Source: Anaerolineae bacterium (GTDB lineage Bacteria; Chloroflexota; Anaerolineae; Aggregatilineales; Phototrophicaceae). Taken from it: 33,128 nt of DNA. Under the pieces are notes generated by a model that worked only from the letters and a program-made list of their open reading frames with translations, had not been told where the DNA came from and ran no database searches. Location of the stretch: positions 1-33,128 of the forward strand of contig JACDGI010000010.1 in NCBI GenBank assembly GCA_013821665.1. Direction: 5' to 3'. A program made the translations under genes and the position numbers. Shown here one piece after another: positions 1-7,996 of the stretch; the first letter of the stretch is position 1, and every line of letters starts with the position of its first letter.

Positions 1-2025
1 CTCCATAAAGGCGACCTGTGTGCCGTCAGCACTTATAGCGATATTGCGGAAATTTCTCCTCGCCTCATGATAATCGAGGAAACGCCTGCTATGGTCTTCG
101 TCCGCAGTTTGATTTTTATCCGAGACGGTTTCCTTCAGAATTGTGTTCACATCCAGCATATCTAATTCACCATCCCACCCGACTAACAACCATTTACTAT
201 CGGGGCTGAAGATTTGGGAATTCGGGCCACAGGTGCCACCGTAGTAGTTTAATGATTCAACGCCTGTTTGCGTGTTCCACATAAAGTGTGCGCCTCCACC
301 ACCATCACCGCACGCACCTTCCAAGCCGGACAGCAGTTTGCCGTCGGGACTTAACAGTAGATCTCTTCCCCGATATGAGGCATCAGCCTGCGAAATCGGA
401 TCTTGAAAATCGTCCGTATGCCAGAGATTTATAGTAGCACGATAATTGCTTCTGTCTGTTGTGCTCAAGTTCGAGCGGGTGACAAAGTACGACGCGTCGG
501 CATTAAAAACAGCATTTTTGAACGTCTCGTCAACTGTTTTCCGCAGCACCTCTTGGCCTGTTCGCAAATCGTAAAGAGCTGCGAAATCTTGCCCCGAAAA
601 AATTGCTAAACGTTGTGTGGGGTTGAAGCCTAACACCGAGCCGAGATAATTTTCAATCACTTTCAAATCCGTTTGCTGATTACTCCGAATATCCAGCACA
701 TGAACCGTTCCACCCTCCCAATAAGCTGCCCGTAGTCCATCAGCGGAGAAATTCGCACGGTTGGGCAAGGTTCCTATCAGTTTTGCTTGCTTAACATTCC
801 AAATCTGGATGTTGTCATCGATGGTGGCGCGTGCAAAATGTCCATCTGCACTAAATATCGGCGCGGAACTCGATGATTCTATAGCGGATGTAAAGAGGGA
901 TAATTTTGCGCCTGTTCGCGCATCCCACACTTCAATCTTTTTCCATTCCACTGAAATCAGTAGTGATCCGTCAGGACTGTAATAGAGCCGCTCGATGGTG
1001 TCAGCCGTCGGTATGACTAAACGCGGCGCATCCGGTATTGAATCAACAGGGACATCCCACAACTCCAACTGCTTCACACCAGTCTTTACAAATGTCTTGC
1101 CATCAGGGCTAAAGGCGAAAGGTGGGCCACCCTCCTCTCCGGAATACCCTAGATATTCGAGCGAGCCGAGTAGATGATCTGTCCACATTTCAATATGTCT
1201 ACCGATGAAAATCATCATCAGTTTGTTATCCGGACTAAAGTAGACGACACCTTCCGCTGATCCCATTGGGCCAATGCGTTCGCCTGTATGCCCGTCCCAT
1301 ATCGCCACTGTATCGGCAGCCCCGCCGTCATAATAGGCTGTAGCGACAATCAATTTACCATCACCGCGAAAGCTCACATCCTTGAGCATATCCAGATTGT
1401 CTAGATCTGTAATATGTTTTCCAGACTCCATATTCCAAAAACTCATTCTGGAAAGTATATAGTCGTCAATTGTATAGGTCATGACGAGTACAGCATATTG
1501 CTCGTCGGGGCTAAAGACAATTTCATTAAAGGAGTCGCTGCTGTTCATATGCAGCGATACGGTTTTACCGGAAGCCTTTTTGACATCAATAATGACTTCG
1601 CCGTTTTTGGTTCGAACTTTCACTTTTGTATTGTTAGTCGAATCCGGTATAGATGAAGCAGGTACAGCAGTCGATTCGACCTGTTCTCCCGTATGCTCAT
1701 CGATATCATGTCCATTTGCAACGATTTGATCATTCTTACCAAAATAAGCATATGAGACATTCGCTAATTTGATAGGCGATTGTTGAGGTTGGGTCAGATC
1801 ATACAGTTGTAGCCCTGCGGATGTATTAACAATCAACCTTTTCCCATCGTGTGACAAACTCAGAGAACCCGGCAGCAAACCGCCCACAGAGGCCAACAGT
1901 TTGATCTGGGCAGCATTTTCAACAGTCATTGGTTGCAAGTCATCAGGCAGTGGATAGCCTTCCTGTGCGGCAACAGGTAAGACGAGTACCAACATGAACC
2001 ATAAGAATAGAGTTACATAACGCAA
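1..2025 (-). CDS. Secreted WD40-like beta-propeller protein (C-terminus off the window)
   Basis: The minus strand is open from a TTG at 2025 to the window edge (675 codons, no stop), so the ORF track missed it. The TTG is preferred because GAGGGA lies 5 bases upstream; an in-frame ATG at 1995 lacks such a site. The N-terminus LRYVTLFLWFMLVLVLPVAA followed by Q is a typical signal peptide, so the protein is probably exported. The remainder shows repeated propeller blade signatures (FSPDGK, FSADG, SPDNK, followed by strands ending in WD, WN or LWD), more than ten times. Such propellers usually scaffold protein contacts; no catalytic motif is visible. Its 3' end and partners lie outside the window. 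It follows the alpha/beta hydrolase by 79 bases on the same strand but need not be co-transcribed. Specific function is unknown. Confidence 0.85.
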   Translation of the reverse strand, partial: MRYVTLFLWFMLVLVLPVAAQEGYPLPDDLQPMTVENAAQIKLLASVGGLLPGSLSLSHDGKRLIVNTSAGLQLYDLTQPQQSPIKLANVSYAYFGKNDQIVANGHDIDEHTGEQVESTAVPASSIPDSTNNTKVKVRTKNGEVIIDVKKASGKTVSLHMNSSDSFNEIVFSPDEQYAVLVMTYTIDDYILSRMSFWNMESGKHITDLDNLDMLKDVSFRGDGKLIVATAYYDGGAADTVAIWDGHTGERIGPMGSAEGVVYFSPDNKLMMIFIGRHIEMWTDHLLGSLEYLGYSGEEGGPPFAFSPDGKTFVKTGVKQLELWDVPVDSIPDAPRLVIPTADTIERLYYSPDGSLLISVEWKKIEVWDARTGAKLSLFTSAIESSSSAPIFSADGHFARATIDDNIQIWNVKQAKLIGTLPNRANFSADGLRAAYWEGGTVHVLDIRSNQQTDLKVIENYLGSVLGFNPTQRLAIFSGQDFAALYDLRTGQEVLRKTVDETFKNAVFNADASYFVTRSNLSTTDRSNYRATINLWHTDDFQDPISQADASYRGRDLLLSPDGKLLSGLEGACGDGGGGAHFMWNTQTGVESLNYYGGTCGPNSQIFSPDSKWLLVGWDGELDMLDVNTILKETVSDKNQTADEDHSRRFLDYHEARRNFRNIAISADGTQVAFME

Positions 2026-2104
2026 GGTGATCCCTCATTTGATTGTGTTAACTCTATTCTATGCTGCCTCGCCGTAATCCTGATAGACGACTACCCGCCG
2101 GAAG

Positions 2105-2923
2105 CTATACCTCTTTTAAGAAATCCAGCACGGCTTTATTGAACTCAGCGGGCTTTTCCATATTCGGCATGTGAGCCGTTTCGCTGATAATCAACTTCTT
2201 AGCATTGGGAACAGCCCCTTGCATCACGTCGGCTGCGCGTACAATTTCAGAATTATCAAGCGCACCAGCGATGATGAACACGGGCACTTTGATGGTATCC
2301 AACTGCTGCACCGCTGGTGGATTTAGCGGATTCAAAGGCTGCGAATCGGCTTTGATGAAAGTAGCATTTTCGACGGGAATCTTGTTCATCTTGGCAGCGT
2401 GTTTACGTACGGCGGCGTTTACCTGATTGGGTTGGCGATACGGCCCATCGATCCATACACGCATTTGCAATTCACTCTCGCCTTCCAGATTACCCTTTTT
2501 AGCGGCTTCCATCATTTGCATGAGTTCATCTGGCGGCTTGCCCTGCATCTGGAAACCGCTAGGAACAGCCGATACTGGAATGAGTGATAAGACACGTTCA
2601 GGATGTTCAAGCGTGTAATCAATGACGATTTCGCCACTCATCGAGCAGCCGATCAGATGGGCTTTCTCAACCTTGAGATGGTCGAGCAGCTTGTGCAGAT
2701 CATCACGGCGAACAATGGGTGCTTCCAATTTGGATGATTTACCAAAGCCACGCATATCGAAGCGGATGACGCGATACTTCTCGGCGAATGGTTCCCATTG
2801 GTTGTCCCACATGCCGCTGTCTACAAAACCCGCATGAGACAAGACCAATGCCTCGCCCTCGCCAGCCACCTCATAATAGATGTGACCATCTTTGAGTTCG
2901 AGCTTGCCGGTTTCCGTTTTCAT
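2105..2923 (-). CDS. Alpha/beta-fold hydrolase
   Basis: This 272-residue protein has the full alpha/beta hydrolase layout: an oxyanion segment near residues 28-33 (LSHAGF), DMRGFGKS at 56-63, a nucleophile elbow GCSMSG with Ser94, an acid in AGALDNSE (Asp223), and a catalytic histidine in ETAHMP (His251). The family hydrolyses esters, lactones or C-C bonds; the sequence resembles enol-lactonase or haloperoxidase-like members, but the substrate is not determinable. The ORF track begins 20 residues earlier. I prefer the ATG at 2923 because AAGGAG lies 7 bases upstream and the protein then begins with the usual first strand. It is divergent from the WYL regulator at 3072, with a 25-base palindrome between, so control by that regulator is likely. 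The stop is TAG, showing amber works as a stop here. Confidence 0.88.
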   Translation of the reverse strand: MKTETGKLELKDGHIYYEVAGEGEALVLSHAGFVDSGMWDNQWEPFAEKYRVIRFDMRGFGKSSKLEAPIVRRDDLHKLLDHLKVEKAHLIGCSMSGEIVIDYTLEHPERVLSLIPVSAVPSGFQMQGKPPDELMQMMEAAKKGNLEGESELQMRVWIDGPYRQPNQVNAAVRKHAAKMNKIPVENATFIKADSQPLNPLNPPAVQQLDTIKVPVFIIAGALDNSEIVRAADVMQGAVPNAKKLIISETAHMPNMEKPAEFNKAVLDFLKEV

Positions 2924-2972
2924 AGGTTTATCTCCTTCGTGTGTCGTTAACCTAATCGCATGATAAACTACT

Positions 2973-2997
2973 TTGGGTGACACCTTATGTCACCCAA
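2973..2997. promoter_or_regulatory. Perfect inverted repeat, candidate operator of the WYL regulator
   Basis: TTGGGTGACA, then CCTTA, then TGTCACCCAA: 10-base perfect arms around a 5-base spacer. It is central in the 148-base gap between the divergent alpha/beta hydrolase and WYL regulator genes. That position and symmetry fit an operator acting on both promoters. Binding by the neighbouring regulator is inferred. Confidence 0.6.
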
Positions 2998-3071
2998 GAT
3001 ACGACAATCGGGAAATGTTCACTTTTGCCTCATAGCAAGCGCTCGACATGATGGGGAAATGAGAGGAAATT

Positions 3072-4025
3072 ATGCGTGCAGATCGCTTGTTGGCGCTGGT
3101 CATGCACTTACAAACACGCGGGAAAACCACAACTCAAACATTAGCCGAAGAATTAGGCGTTTCACGCCGGACGATTTTGCGTGATGTTGAGGCGCTGTCG
3201 GTAGCAGGTATTCCCGTTTATACCGATGGTGGGCATGGTGGCGGTGTAGCGTTGGATGAAAATTACCGCGTGACGCTGACCGGACTCAAAGAGGTGGAAA
3301 TCCGCAGCCTGTTTATCTCGAATAACAATCAACTTCTAGCCGATATAGGGTTGGGGGCTGCGGCTGATAGTAGTTTGCTTAAACTCTCGGCAGCGCTGCC
3401 GACTGCTCACCAACCCTCGGTTGAGTTCATCCGCCAGCGCATCCACATTGATCCGATGTGGTGGTGGCACGACTCGCAGCAAGTCCCCTTTTGGGATGAT
3501 CTACAGAAAGCGGTTTACGAGAACATCTGTATCCGTGCCGTATACGAGAGCTATGACGGAACAATCGGCGAACGTATCCTCGAACCGTACAGCTTGGTCG
3601 CGAAATCCAGCTTCTGGTATTTGATCGCCAAACGCGATGGCGAATTCCGCACCTATCGCGTTTCACGCTTCCACAGCATCACTTTATTGGATGAACATTT
3701 CCAGCGTGACCGCGACTTTAATCTGGCGAACCATTGGCAAACACATCTGCAAGAATTCACCGAGGCACTCACCGAATTCGCTTTTATCCTGCGTATCCGC
3801 GAAAGCCGCTTCGACTTTGTTCGGCGGCTGACACCCGGACGCTTCCAAATTAGTGAGCCAGTGGACGAAACGGGCTGGCTCACGATCAATGTTCACATGG
3901 AGTCAATCGAACTGGCAAAGATGCTTGTATTTGGCCTCGGTAAAGATGGTGTCGTAGTTGAGCCGCCAGAACTGCATCGGGCAGTGGTTGAGGCAGCACG
4001 CGAGATTTTAGAACAACATAATTAG
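3072..4025 (+). CDS. HTH-WYL transcriptional regulator (YafY/DeoR-like)
   Basis: A 317-residue cytoplasmic regulator. Residues 1-60 form a winged helix-turn-helix (RADRLLALVMHLQTRG, then LAEELGVSRRTILRDVEAL), followed by the typical IPVYTDGGHGGG wing. The middle carries the WYL core: YSLVAKSSFWYLIAKRD and then FRTYRVSRF, the ligand- or nucleotide-sensing segment. The C-terminal WCX-like domain ends near residue 317, the normal length for the family. The ATG follows AGAGGAAATT, a suitable ribosome site. The gene is divergent from an alpha/beta hydrolase and separated from it by a palindrome, the usual arrangement of a YafY-type regulator with its target. Its TAG stop overlaps the stop codon of the converging aldo/keto reductase by four bases. 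The effector is unknown. Confidence 0.9.
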   Translation: MRADRLLALVMHLQTRGKTTTQTLAEELGVSRRTILRDVEALSVAGIPVYTDGGHGGGVALDENYRVTLTGLKEVEIRSLFISNNNQLLADIGLGAAADSSLLKLSAALPTAHQPSVEFIRQRIHIDPMWWWHDSQQVPFWDDLQKAVYENICIRAVYESYDGTIGERILEPYSLVAKSSFWYLIAKRDGEFRTYRVSRFHSITLLDEHFQRDRDFNLANHWQTHLQEFTEALTEFAFILRIRESRFDFVRRLTPGRFQISEPVDETGWLTINVHMESIELAKMLVFGLGKDGVVVEPPELHRAVVEAAREILEQHN

Positions 4026-4897
4026 GCCGCAGCCAAAACGTTAAGCGCGTTGTATTCGGCTTCCGAAAGCTGCAAACTAGCGGCACCAATATTATCTTCC
4101 AGATGGGCGACTGAACTGGTGCCGGGAATGGGCAGCATCACTGGTGAGTGCATTAAGAGCCACGCGATGGCGACCTGTCCGGTACTCACGCCATGCGCTT
4201 GAGCAATGGTGGCGATGACACCATCCGCCTGACCGAGTTTGCCCATTGCCAACGGGAAATAAGGTAAGAAGGGAATGTTCTGAGCCGCGCAAGCCTCGAG
4301 AACAGCCTCAGAATGTCGATCCGAGACGTTATAGAGGTTTTCCACCGAAACAATGGTTGCAATCGACTGGCCTTCGGCTAATTGTTCGACACCTACGCTG
4401 CTCAGGCCGAGATGCCGGATTTTCCCCTCACGTTGGAGATCAGCCATCGCACCAAAAGACTCGGCGAAGGGAACATCGCCAGCATCAAAGTGACGGAAGT
4501 GGACGAGGTCCAGATGATCCAACTTCAGCCGTTGCAGATTGGTTTCGCAGGTGGCGCGAATACGTTCAGGGCGAAAGTCGCTCTGCCAGCTTTTATCCTC
4601 ACCGCGTTTGGCACCGAGCTTACTGACAATGATGAGGTCTTTGGGATAAGGAAAAAGGGTTTCGGCGATGAGGCGGTTGGCGACCGATGGACCATAAGTT
4701 TCAGCGGTATCAATCAGGTTGACACCTAACTCGACTGCACGTTTAAGCACGGCTTTCGCGCCTTCCCGGTCTGCCGGTTCACCCCAGATGCCGGGGCCGG
4801 TCAAACGCATGGCTCCATACCCTAAACGATTGACGGTCAGATCGCCTAATTTGAGTGTGCCAGCGGCTTGGGCTGTCGGTAGTGTGTTCGTGGTCAT
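4022..4897 (-). CDS. Aldo/keto reductase
   Basis: An NADPH-type oxidoreductase of the AKR (TIM barrel) family, 291 residues from the chosen start. The catalytic tetrad is visible: Asp63 and Tyr68 in NLIDTAETYG, Lys93 in VSKLGAK, and His133 in LDLVHFRH. The C-terminal part has the cofactor region (PIPGTSSVAHLEDN). I chose the ATG at 4897 because AAGGAG is 7 bases upstream; the ATG two codons earlier sits almost on that site and the ORF-track start adds 12 residues without support. Such enzymes reduce aldehydes or ketones; members of this short subgroup are often stress- or detoxification-related, but the substrate is not visible. It is divergent from an MmyB-type regulator gene (pseudogene as read), a frequent pairing. 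The 3' end overlaps the WYL gene by 4 bases, stop against stop. Confidence 0.9.
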   Translation of the reverse strand: MTTNTLPTAQAAGTLKLGDLTVNRLGYGAMRLTGPGIWGEPADREGAKAVLKRAVELGVNLIDTAETYGPSVANRLIAETLFPYPKDLIIVSKLGAKRGEDKSWQSDFRPERIRATCETNLQRLKLDHLDLVHFRHFDAGDVPFAESFGAMADLQREGKIRHLGLSSVGVEQLAEGQSIATIVSVENLYNVSDRHSEAVLEACAAQNIPFLPYFPLAMGKLGQADGVIATIAQAHGVSTGQVAIAWLLMHSPVMLPIPGTSSVAHLEDNIGAASLQLSEAEYNALNVLAAA

Positions 4898-4987
4898 TTT
4901 CATACTCCTTGAAATCCGGGTGTGCGAGGGCATAACCTATTTGGATGTGGCTTCCAGTGAAGCGCTGCACTAGAATCGCACCAATGG

Positions 4988-5021
4988 AATACCCGTACCA
5001 GAGTGTCTCGATACTGGTATT
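4988..5021. promoter_or_regulatory. Nested imperfect inverted repeats between AKR and MmyB-type regulator
   Basis: Two interleaved symmetric pairs occur: AATACC with GGTATT, and TACCAG with CTGGTA. They lie 28 to 61 bases upstream of the regulator start, where an auto-regulatory operator would be expected. The arms are only six bases, so chance is not excluded. Confidence 0.3.
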
Positions 5022-5048
5022 AAGACTACCAGCCTGAGAGGGTTTAAG

Positions 5049-5888
5049 ATGCAAGATAGCGAACGTAGACAAGCCCTAGCCGATTTCTTAAAGACGCGAC
5101 GGTCACGGTTAGCACCGGAAGCGGTCGGATTGCCGCGTGGTGTACGCCGCCGGACTCCCGGTTTACGACGCGAGGAAGTGGCACAACTGGCCCACATCGG
5201 TACGACATGGTACACATGGCTGGAACAAGAACGCGACATCCATGTGTCGGTGGATGTATTGGACAGCCTTGCCTCGGCGTTGATGCTGACACCTGATGAA
5301 CGGCGACATCTGTTCACTTTAGCTGAACAAGCGCTGCCGACTGATAATCCACCGTTTGAGGAAAAAATTAGCCCGATTATCGAACGATTTATAGACAACC
5401 TCGGCGACATTCCTTGTTATGTACTGGGGCGACGCTGGGATCGGATTGCGTGGAATGCAGCGGCCTGTGCCCTGTTTGAAGATTTCAGCTAGTTATCGGT
5501 GCGGGAACGTAACCTGATCTGGCAAGTGATGACCAACACCAATCGCAACCGGTTTGCGGGTGATTGGGACGAATCGGCGCGGCTGATTTTGGCAGAATTC
5601 CGGTCGGATTACGGGCGGCATGTGGGTGATCCGTGGTTCGCAGAACTCATCCGTGATTTGGAGGCGGCTAGTCCACAGTTCCGGCAGTGGTGGACACAAT
5701 ATGATGTACTCGAACCGATGGACCGGCGTAAGGTGATGAATCATCCGGTGATGGGCACATTGGTTTTTGAACATGTGACACTGCTGGTGCCAGAAAACCC
5801 TGACCTGAAGCTCATGATTTACAGCCCGTTACCGGAGTGCGATACACCGAATAAACTGCGTCAGTTGATGGAAACGGTTAAAGAGTAA
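5049..5888 (+). pseudogene. XRE/MmyB-type transcriptional regulator interrupted by an in-frame TAG
   Basis: ORFs 5049-5492 and 5499-5888 are in the same frame and together form one normal MmyB-like regulator of about 279 residues. The N-terminal HTH covers RRTPGLRREEVAQLAHIGTTWYTWLEQ-type sequence (quoted in part: PGLRREEVAQLAHIG, then TWYTWLEQ). The C-terminal ligand-binding domain starts near PCYVLGRRWDRIAWN and continues after the stop as RERNLIWQVMTN through VFEHVTLLVPENPDLKL. The only defect is TAG at 5490-5492, between FEDFS and LSVRERN. A single C-to-T change from CAG would explain it. Five nearby genes end in TAG, so general amber recoding is unlikely; a real nonsense mutation or a sequencing error is more probable. 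A start preceded by GAGAGG supports 5049. It is divergent from the aldo/keto reductase it probably controlled. Confidence 0.85.
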
Positions 5889-6060
5889 GGTAAATAGGAC
5901 AACTAAGTAATCACGGGTACATCCTACGAAAAAAAGCCTTGCAAAATCGGTTACGGGAAATTATCTGCGCTTTCGTGGGTTATGGGTTCTGAATGGAACG
6001 AATCACTCGATACTCAGGTATAAATAATTAACCTCTATATATTCGATAAGCTTTCCCTAT

Positions 6061-6089
6061 TTGAAACCTGTCTACAACTGCCTTACAAT
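6061..6089 (+). promoter_or_regulatory. Sigma-70-type promoter for the dehydrogenase gene
   Basis: TTGAAA, a 17-base spacer, then TACAAT. Both hexamers are one or two bases from consensus at optimal spacing. Transcription would start near 6096, leaving a leader of about 29 bases before the ATG at 6125. The 236-base gap 5889-6124 holds nothing else I recognise. Confidence 0.65.
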
Positions 6090-6124
6090 GCGATAAACAA
6101 CATTCCGCAAAAGAAAGAACCAAG

Positions 6125-7204
6125 ATGATTCCCAAAACGATTATCGTCCTGAAGGGCGACCAAACCGGGCAAGAACTGCTCGACGAAGCGCTGCGCGTGA
6201 TTGAACCGAGCGTGATTGGATTCCCTCTTACCCTCGAAACCTATGATCTTTCCCTCGAAAATCGCCGTGCGACCAAGAATGATGTGGTGCGGGAAGCGGC
6301 GGCACGGATCAAGGAAACCGGACTGGGCATCAAAGCGGCGACCATTACCACACCGGATAAAGGTGATGTGGGCAGCCCGAACGCGCTTTTACGCGAACTG
6401 GTCGATGGACAGGTGATCCTGCGGACGGGGCGACGTATTCCATCAGTGCGACCAATTGCGGGCGTACATGCGCCGATTGCGGTAGTGCGGATGGCGGTGG
6501 ATGGCGAGTACAGCGAAAAGGCATGGCGCGAGGGTGAAGGCTTGGATGAAGTCGCCTACAGCACACGCCGGTTATCACGGCGGACGTGCCGCGCGGTAGC
6601 CGAGTTCACTTTCCGGTATGCCCAGCGGAATAATGCCAAGGTGTTCGGTGGGCCGAAGTACACGGTTAGTCCGGTTTACGAAGGCATGTTCAAGGAAGAA
6701 TTGGATGCTGCCCATTTGCGTAATCCTGATGTGGAATATGATCCCCAATTGATTGATGCGACCTACGCTCTGCTGCTGGGGACAGAAGGCGAGCCGCTGG
6801 TGATTCCGGCATTGAATCGTGACGGTGATAATTTGAGCGACCTCGTCATGAAGATGTTCGGTACGATTGCGGGTGCTGAGTCGGTGATTTTCAGCTTCGA
6901 CGAGAATTTTGAGGTCAAAGTCGCGCTGACCGAAGCGCCTCATGGAACGGCTCCGAGCCTTCAGGGTAAGAACATTGCAAATCCGATGGCGATGATTCTG
7001 GCGGGAGCGGCGGTACTGCGTTACGTCAAAACTGAGAAGGCCAACCGTGCCAGCCGAGCGATTTACGAGTCGGTGTTGGAGGCGGTGCAGAGCGGCGTGA
7101 AGACCAATGATCTGAGCGGGTCGGCCAGCACCAGCGAATTTACCGACGAGGTGATTAGCCGGGTGAAGTCGAAGTTGGAGATTTGGGATTCGCTGGGTGG
7201 ATAA
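6125..7204 (+). CDS. Isocitrate/isopropylmalate dehydrogenase-family protein
   Basis: A 359-residue NAD(P)-dependent beta-decarboxylating dehydrogenase homologue. The family's C-terminal signature is clear: EAPHGTAPSLQGKNIANPMA (about 270-289). The divalent-metal and substrate region is DGDNLSDLVMKMFG (233-246). The catalytic lysine is probably Lys178 in GGPKYTVSPVYE, paired with Asp211 (LIDATYALL). The substrate loop (VILRTGRRIPSVRPIAG) and the segment where classical enzymes have an arginine-rich or ENTEG loop (VVRMAVDGEYSEKAW) depart from standard isocitrate and isopropylmalate dehydrogenases, so neither should be assigned. It would oxidise and decarboxylate a 2-hydroxy acid with a neighbouring carboxylate. 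A good promoter lies upstream and a likely terminator downstream, so it is probably monocistronic. The STAS-like, citrate synthase-like and HMGL-like genes follow. Confidence 0.8.
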   Translation: MIPKTIIVLKGDQTGQELLDEALRVIEPSVIGFPLTLETYDLSLENRRATKNDVVREAAARIKETGLGIKAATITTPDKGDVGSPNALLRELVDGQVILRTGRRIPSVRPIAGVHAPIAVVRMAVDGEYSEKAWREGEGLDEVAYSTRRLSRRTCRAVAEFTFRYAQRNNAKVFGGPKYTVSPVYEGMFKEELDAAHLRNPDVEYDPQLIDATYALLLGTEGEPLVIPALNRDGDNLSDLVMKMFGTIAGAESVIFSFDENFEVKVALTEAPHGTAPSLQGKNIANPMAMILAGAAVLRYVKTEKANRASRAIYESVLEAVQSGVKTNDLSGSASTSEFTDEVISRVKSKLEIWDSLGG

Positions 7205-7240
7205 GTTAAAAGTGCTGAGCAACAAGTGCTGAGTAAAATG
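7205..7240 (+). repeat. Family D post-stop repeat, copy D1
   Basis: Immediately after the TAA of the dehydrogenase gene come two copies of AAGTGCTGAG separated by CAAC. The same word follows the stop of the Gfo/Idh gene at 12097 on the other strand. See findings. Confidence 0.6.
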
Positions 7241-7242
7241 CG

Positions 7243-7272
7243 AAGGCGGTGGGCGGAAGTTCGCCGCTTTTT
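7243..7272 (+). terminator. Probable intrinsic terminator after the dehydrogenase gene
   Basis: AAGGCGGTG pairs with CGCCGCTTT (two wobble pairs) around the loop GGCGGAAGTT, and the stem runs into TTTTT. It lies 38 bases after the stop codon. Confidence 0.5.
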
Positions 7273-7367
7273 GATTCGGAAGATTCACAAATTTCTTCAT
7301 TTTCACAGTGAAATTGTCGGAAATGTCGTCAGTGTCAGGCTGTGGACTTGCCCCGTTTGAGGGGAGA

Positions 7368-7391
7368 GGGCACACAGCCGTGTGCCCCTAC
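7368..7391 (+). repeat. Family B hairpin repeat, copy B1
   Basis: GGGCACAC-agcc-GTGTGCCC followed by CTAC. Eight perfect pairs. The tail matches the CCCTACR tail of the other four copies although the stem sequence differs. Confidence 0.7.
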
Positions 7392-7416
7392 AATTATGCA
7401 TTTGGTGGCGTGTGCA

Positions 7417-7444
7417 GCGGGATGGTCTGAGACCATCCCCTACG
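7417..7444 (+). repeat. Family B hairpin repeat, copy B2
   Basis: GC, then GGGATGGTC-tga-GACCATCCC, then CTACG. Nine perfect pairs with a three-base loop; only 25 bases after B1, in the same orientation. Confidence 0.75.
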
Positions 7445-7600
7445 GAGGCGTGGTTAAATCGTGATGGTTGGCCTGTGAAATGGACGCATGGATGATGTAA
7501 GAAAGTGATAAGGTTTAGACAAACTTAAGTCCAAAAATCCGATTCTGATCGTATGGTATAGGAGTAGGCTTGAAGCAGTAAGGTAAAGGGGGCGTAATCA

Positions 7601-7993
7601 ATGAGCGCATGCAGTTATTGGCATGATGATCGGAAGACCATATTGCATCAAGTTTATGAGGGCCGGTGTGTGGCGGCGGATTTTCATACCTGCATCAATG
7701 ATGCGTACCGGATGGTCAACATGGTTAATCATCCGGTTGACATTATCGTAGACATGACCAAAGCGACGTTCATCGGAACCAGTTTCTTATCGGCACAGGG
7801 CAATTCTGAAGCAAAAGTACAGGACAACCAGCGCATGGCAATCCTCGTGGGTGCGCCAGCATTCATCAGAGCATTGGTGAATATTGGTAAAAAGATTGCT
7901 CCCAAAACGACCAAAAATATTCATTTTGCTAAGACGGTTGACGAGGCAATTATTTTGATTGGGAAAACATTCGATGCTTCCGTGCTAGGTTGA
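7601..7993 (+). CDS. Small STAS/SpoIIAA-like protein
   Basis: A 130-residue soluble protein with alternating strands and helices like SpoIIAA/STAS-type proteins: HQVYEGRCVAADFH, then PVDIIVDMTKATFIG, then RMAILVGAPAFIRALVNIG, then KNIHFAKTVDEAI. Similar small proteins occur in many Chloroflexota; I recall them as uncharacterised, and the fold assignment is by pattern only. There is no clear phosphorylatable Ser in the classical DSSG position, so an anti-sigma-antagonist role should not be assumed. AAGGGGG lies about 8 bases before the ATG and supports the start. It converges on the citrate synthase gene with a 3-base gap. Two family B hairpins precede it. Confidence 0.7.
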   Translation: MSACSYWHDDRKTILHQVYEGRCVAADFHTCINDAYRMVNMVNHPVDIIVDMTKATFIGTSFLSAQGNSEAKVQDNQRMAILVGAPAFIRALVNIGKKIAPKTTKNIHFAKTVDEAIILIGKTFDASVLG

Positions 7994-7996
7994 GAT

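Larger units (their letters stand above)
7273..7600. other. Gene-free stretch with hairpin repeats
   Basis: No protein-coding reading with start signals was found here; the minus-strand ORF 6575-7375 is a shadow. The stretch holds a small CCCC-GTTTGA-GGGG hairpin at about 7351-7364, two family B hairpins, and then AT-richer sequence leading to the STAS-like gene, including GTATGGTATAGGAG as a weak -10-like region. Confidence 0.6.

Noticed and set aside
403-1729. Several plus-strand ORFs in the first 1.8 kb
   Set aside because: They are antisense to the open minus-strand beta-propeller gene that runs off the left edge.
6575-7375. 266-residue minus-strand ORF antisense to the dehydrogenase
   Set aside because: Shadow of a well-supported gene; no recognisable family or ribosome site.
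7368-7444. CRISPR array suggested by two adjacent hairpins
   Set aside because: Only two units, with different sequences and no regular spacers or cas genes.
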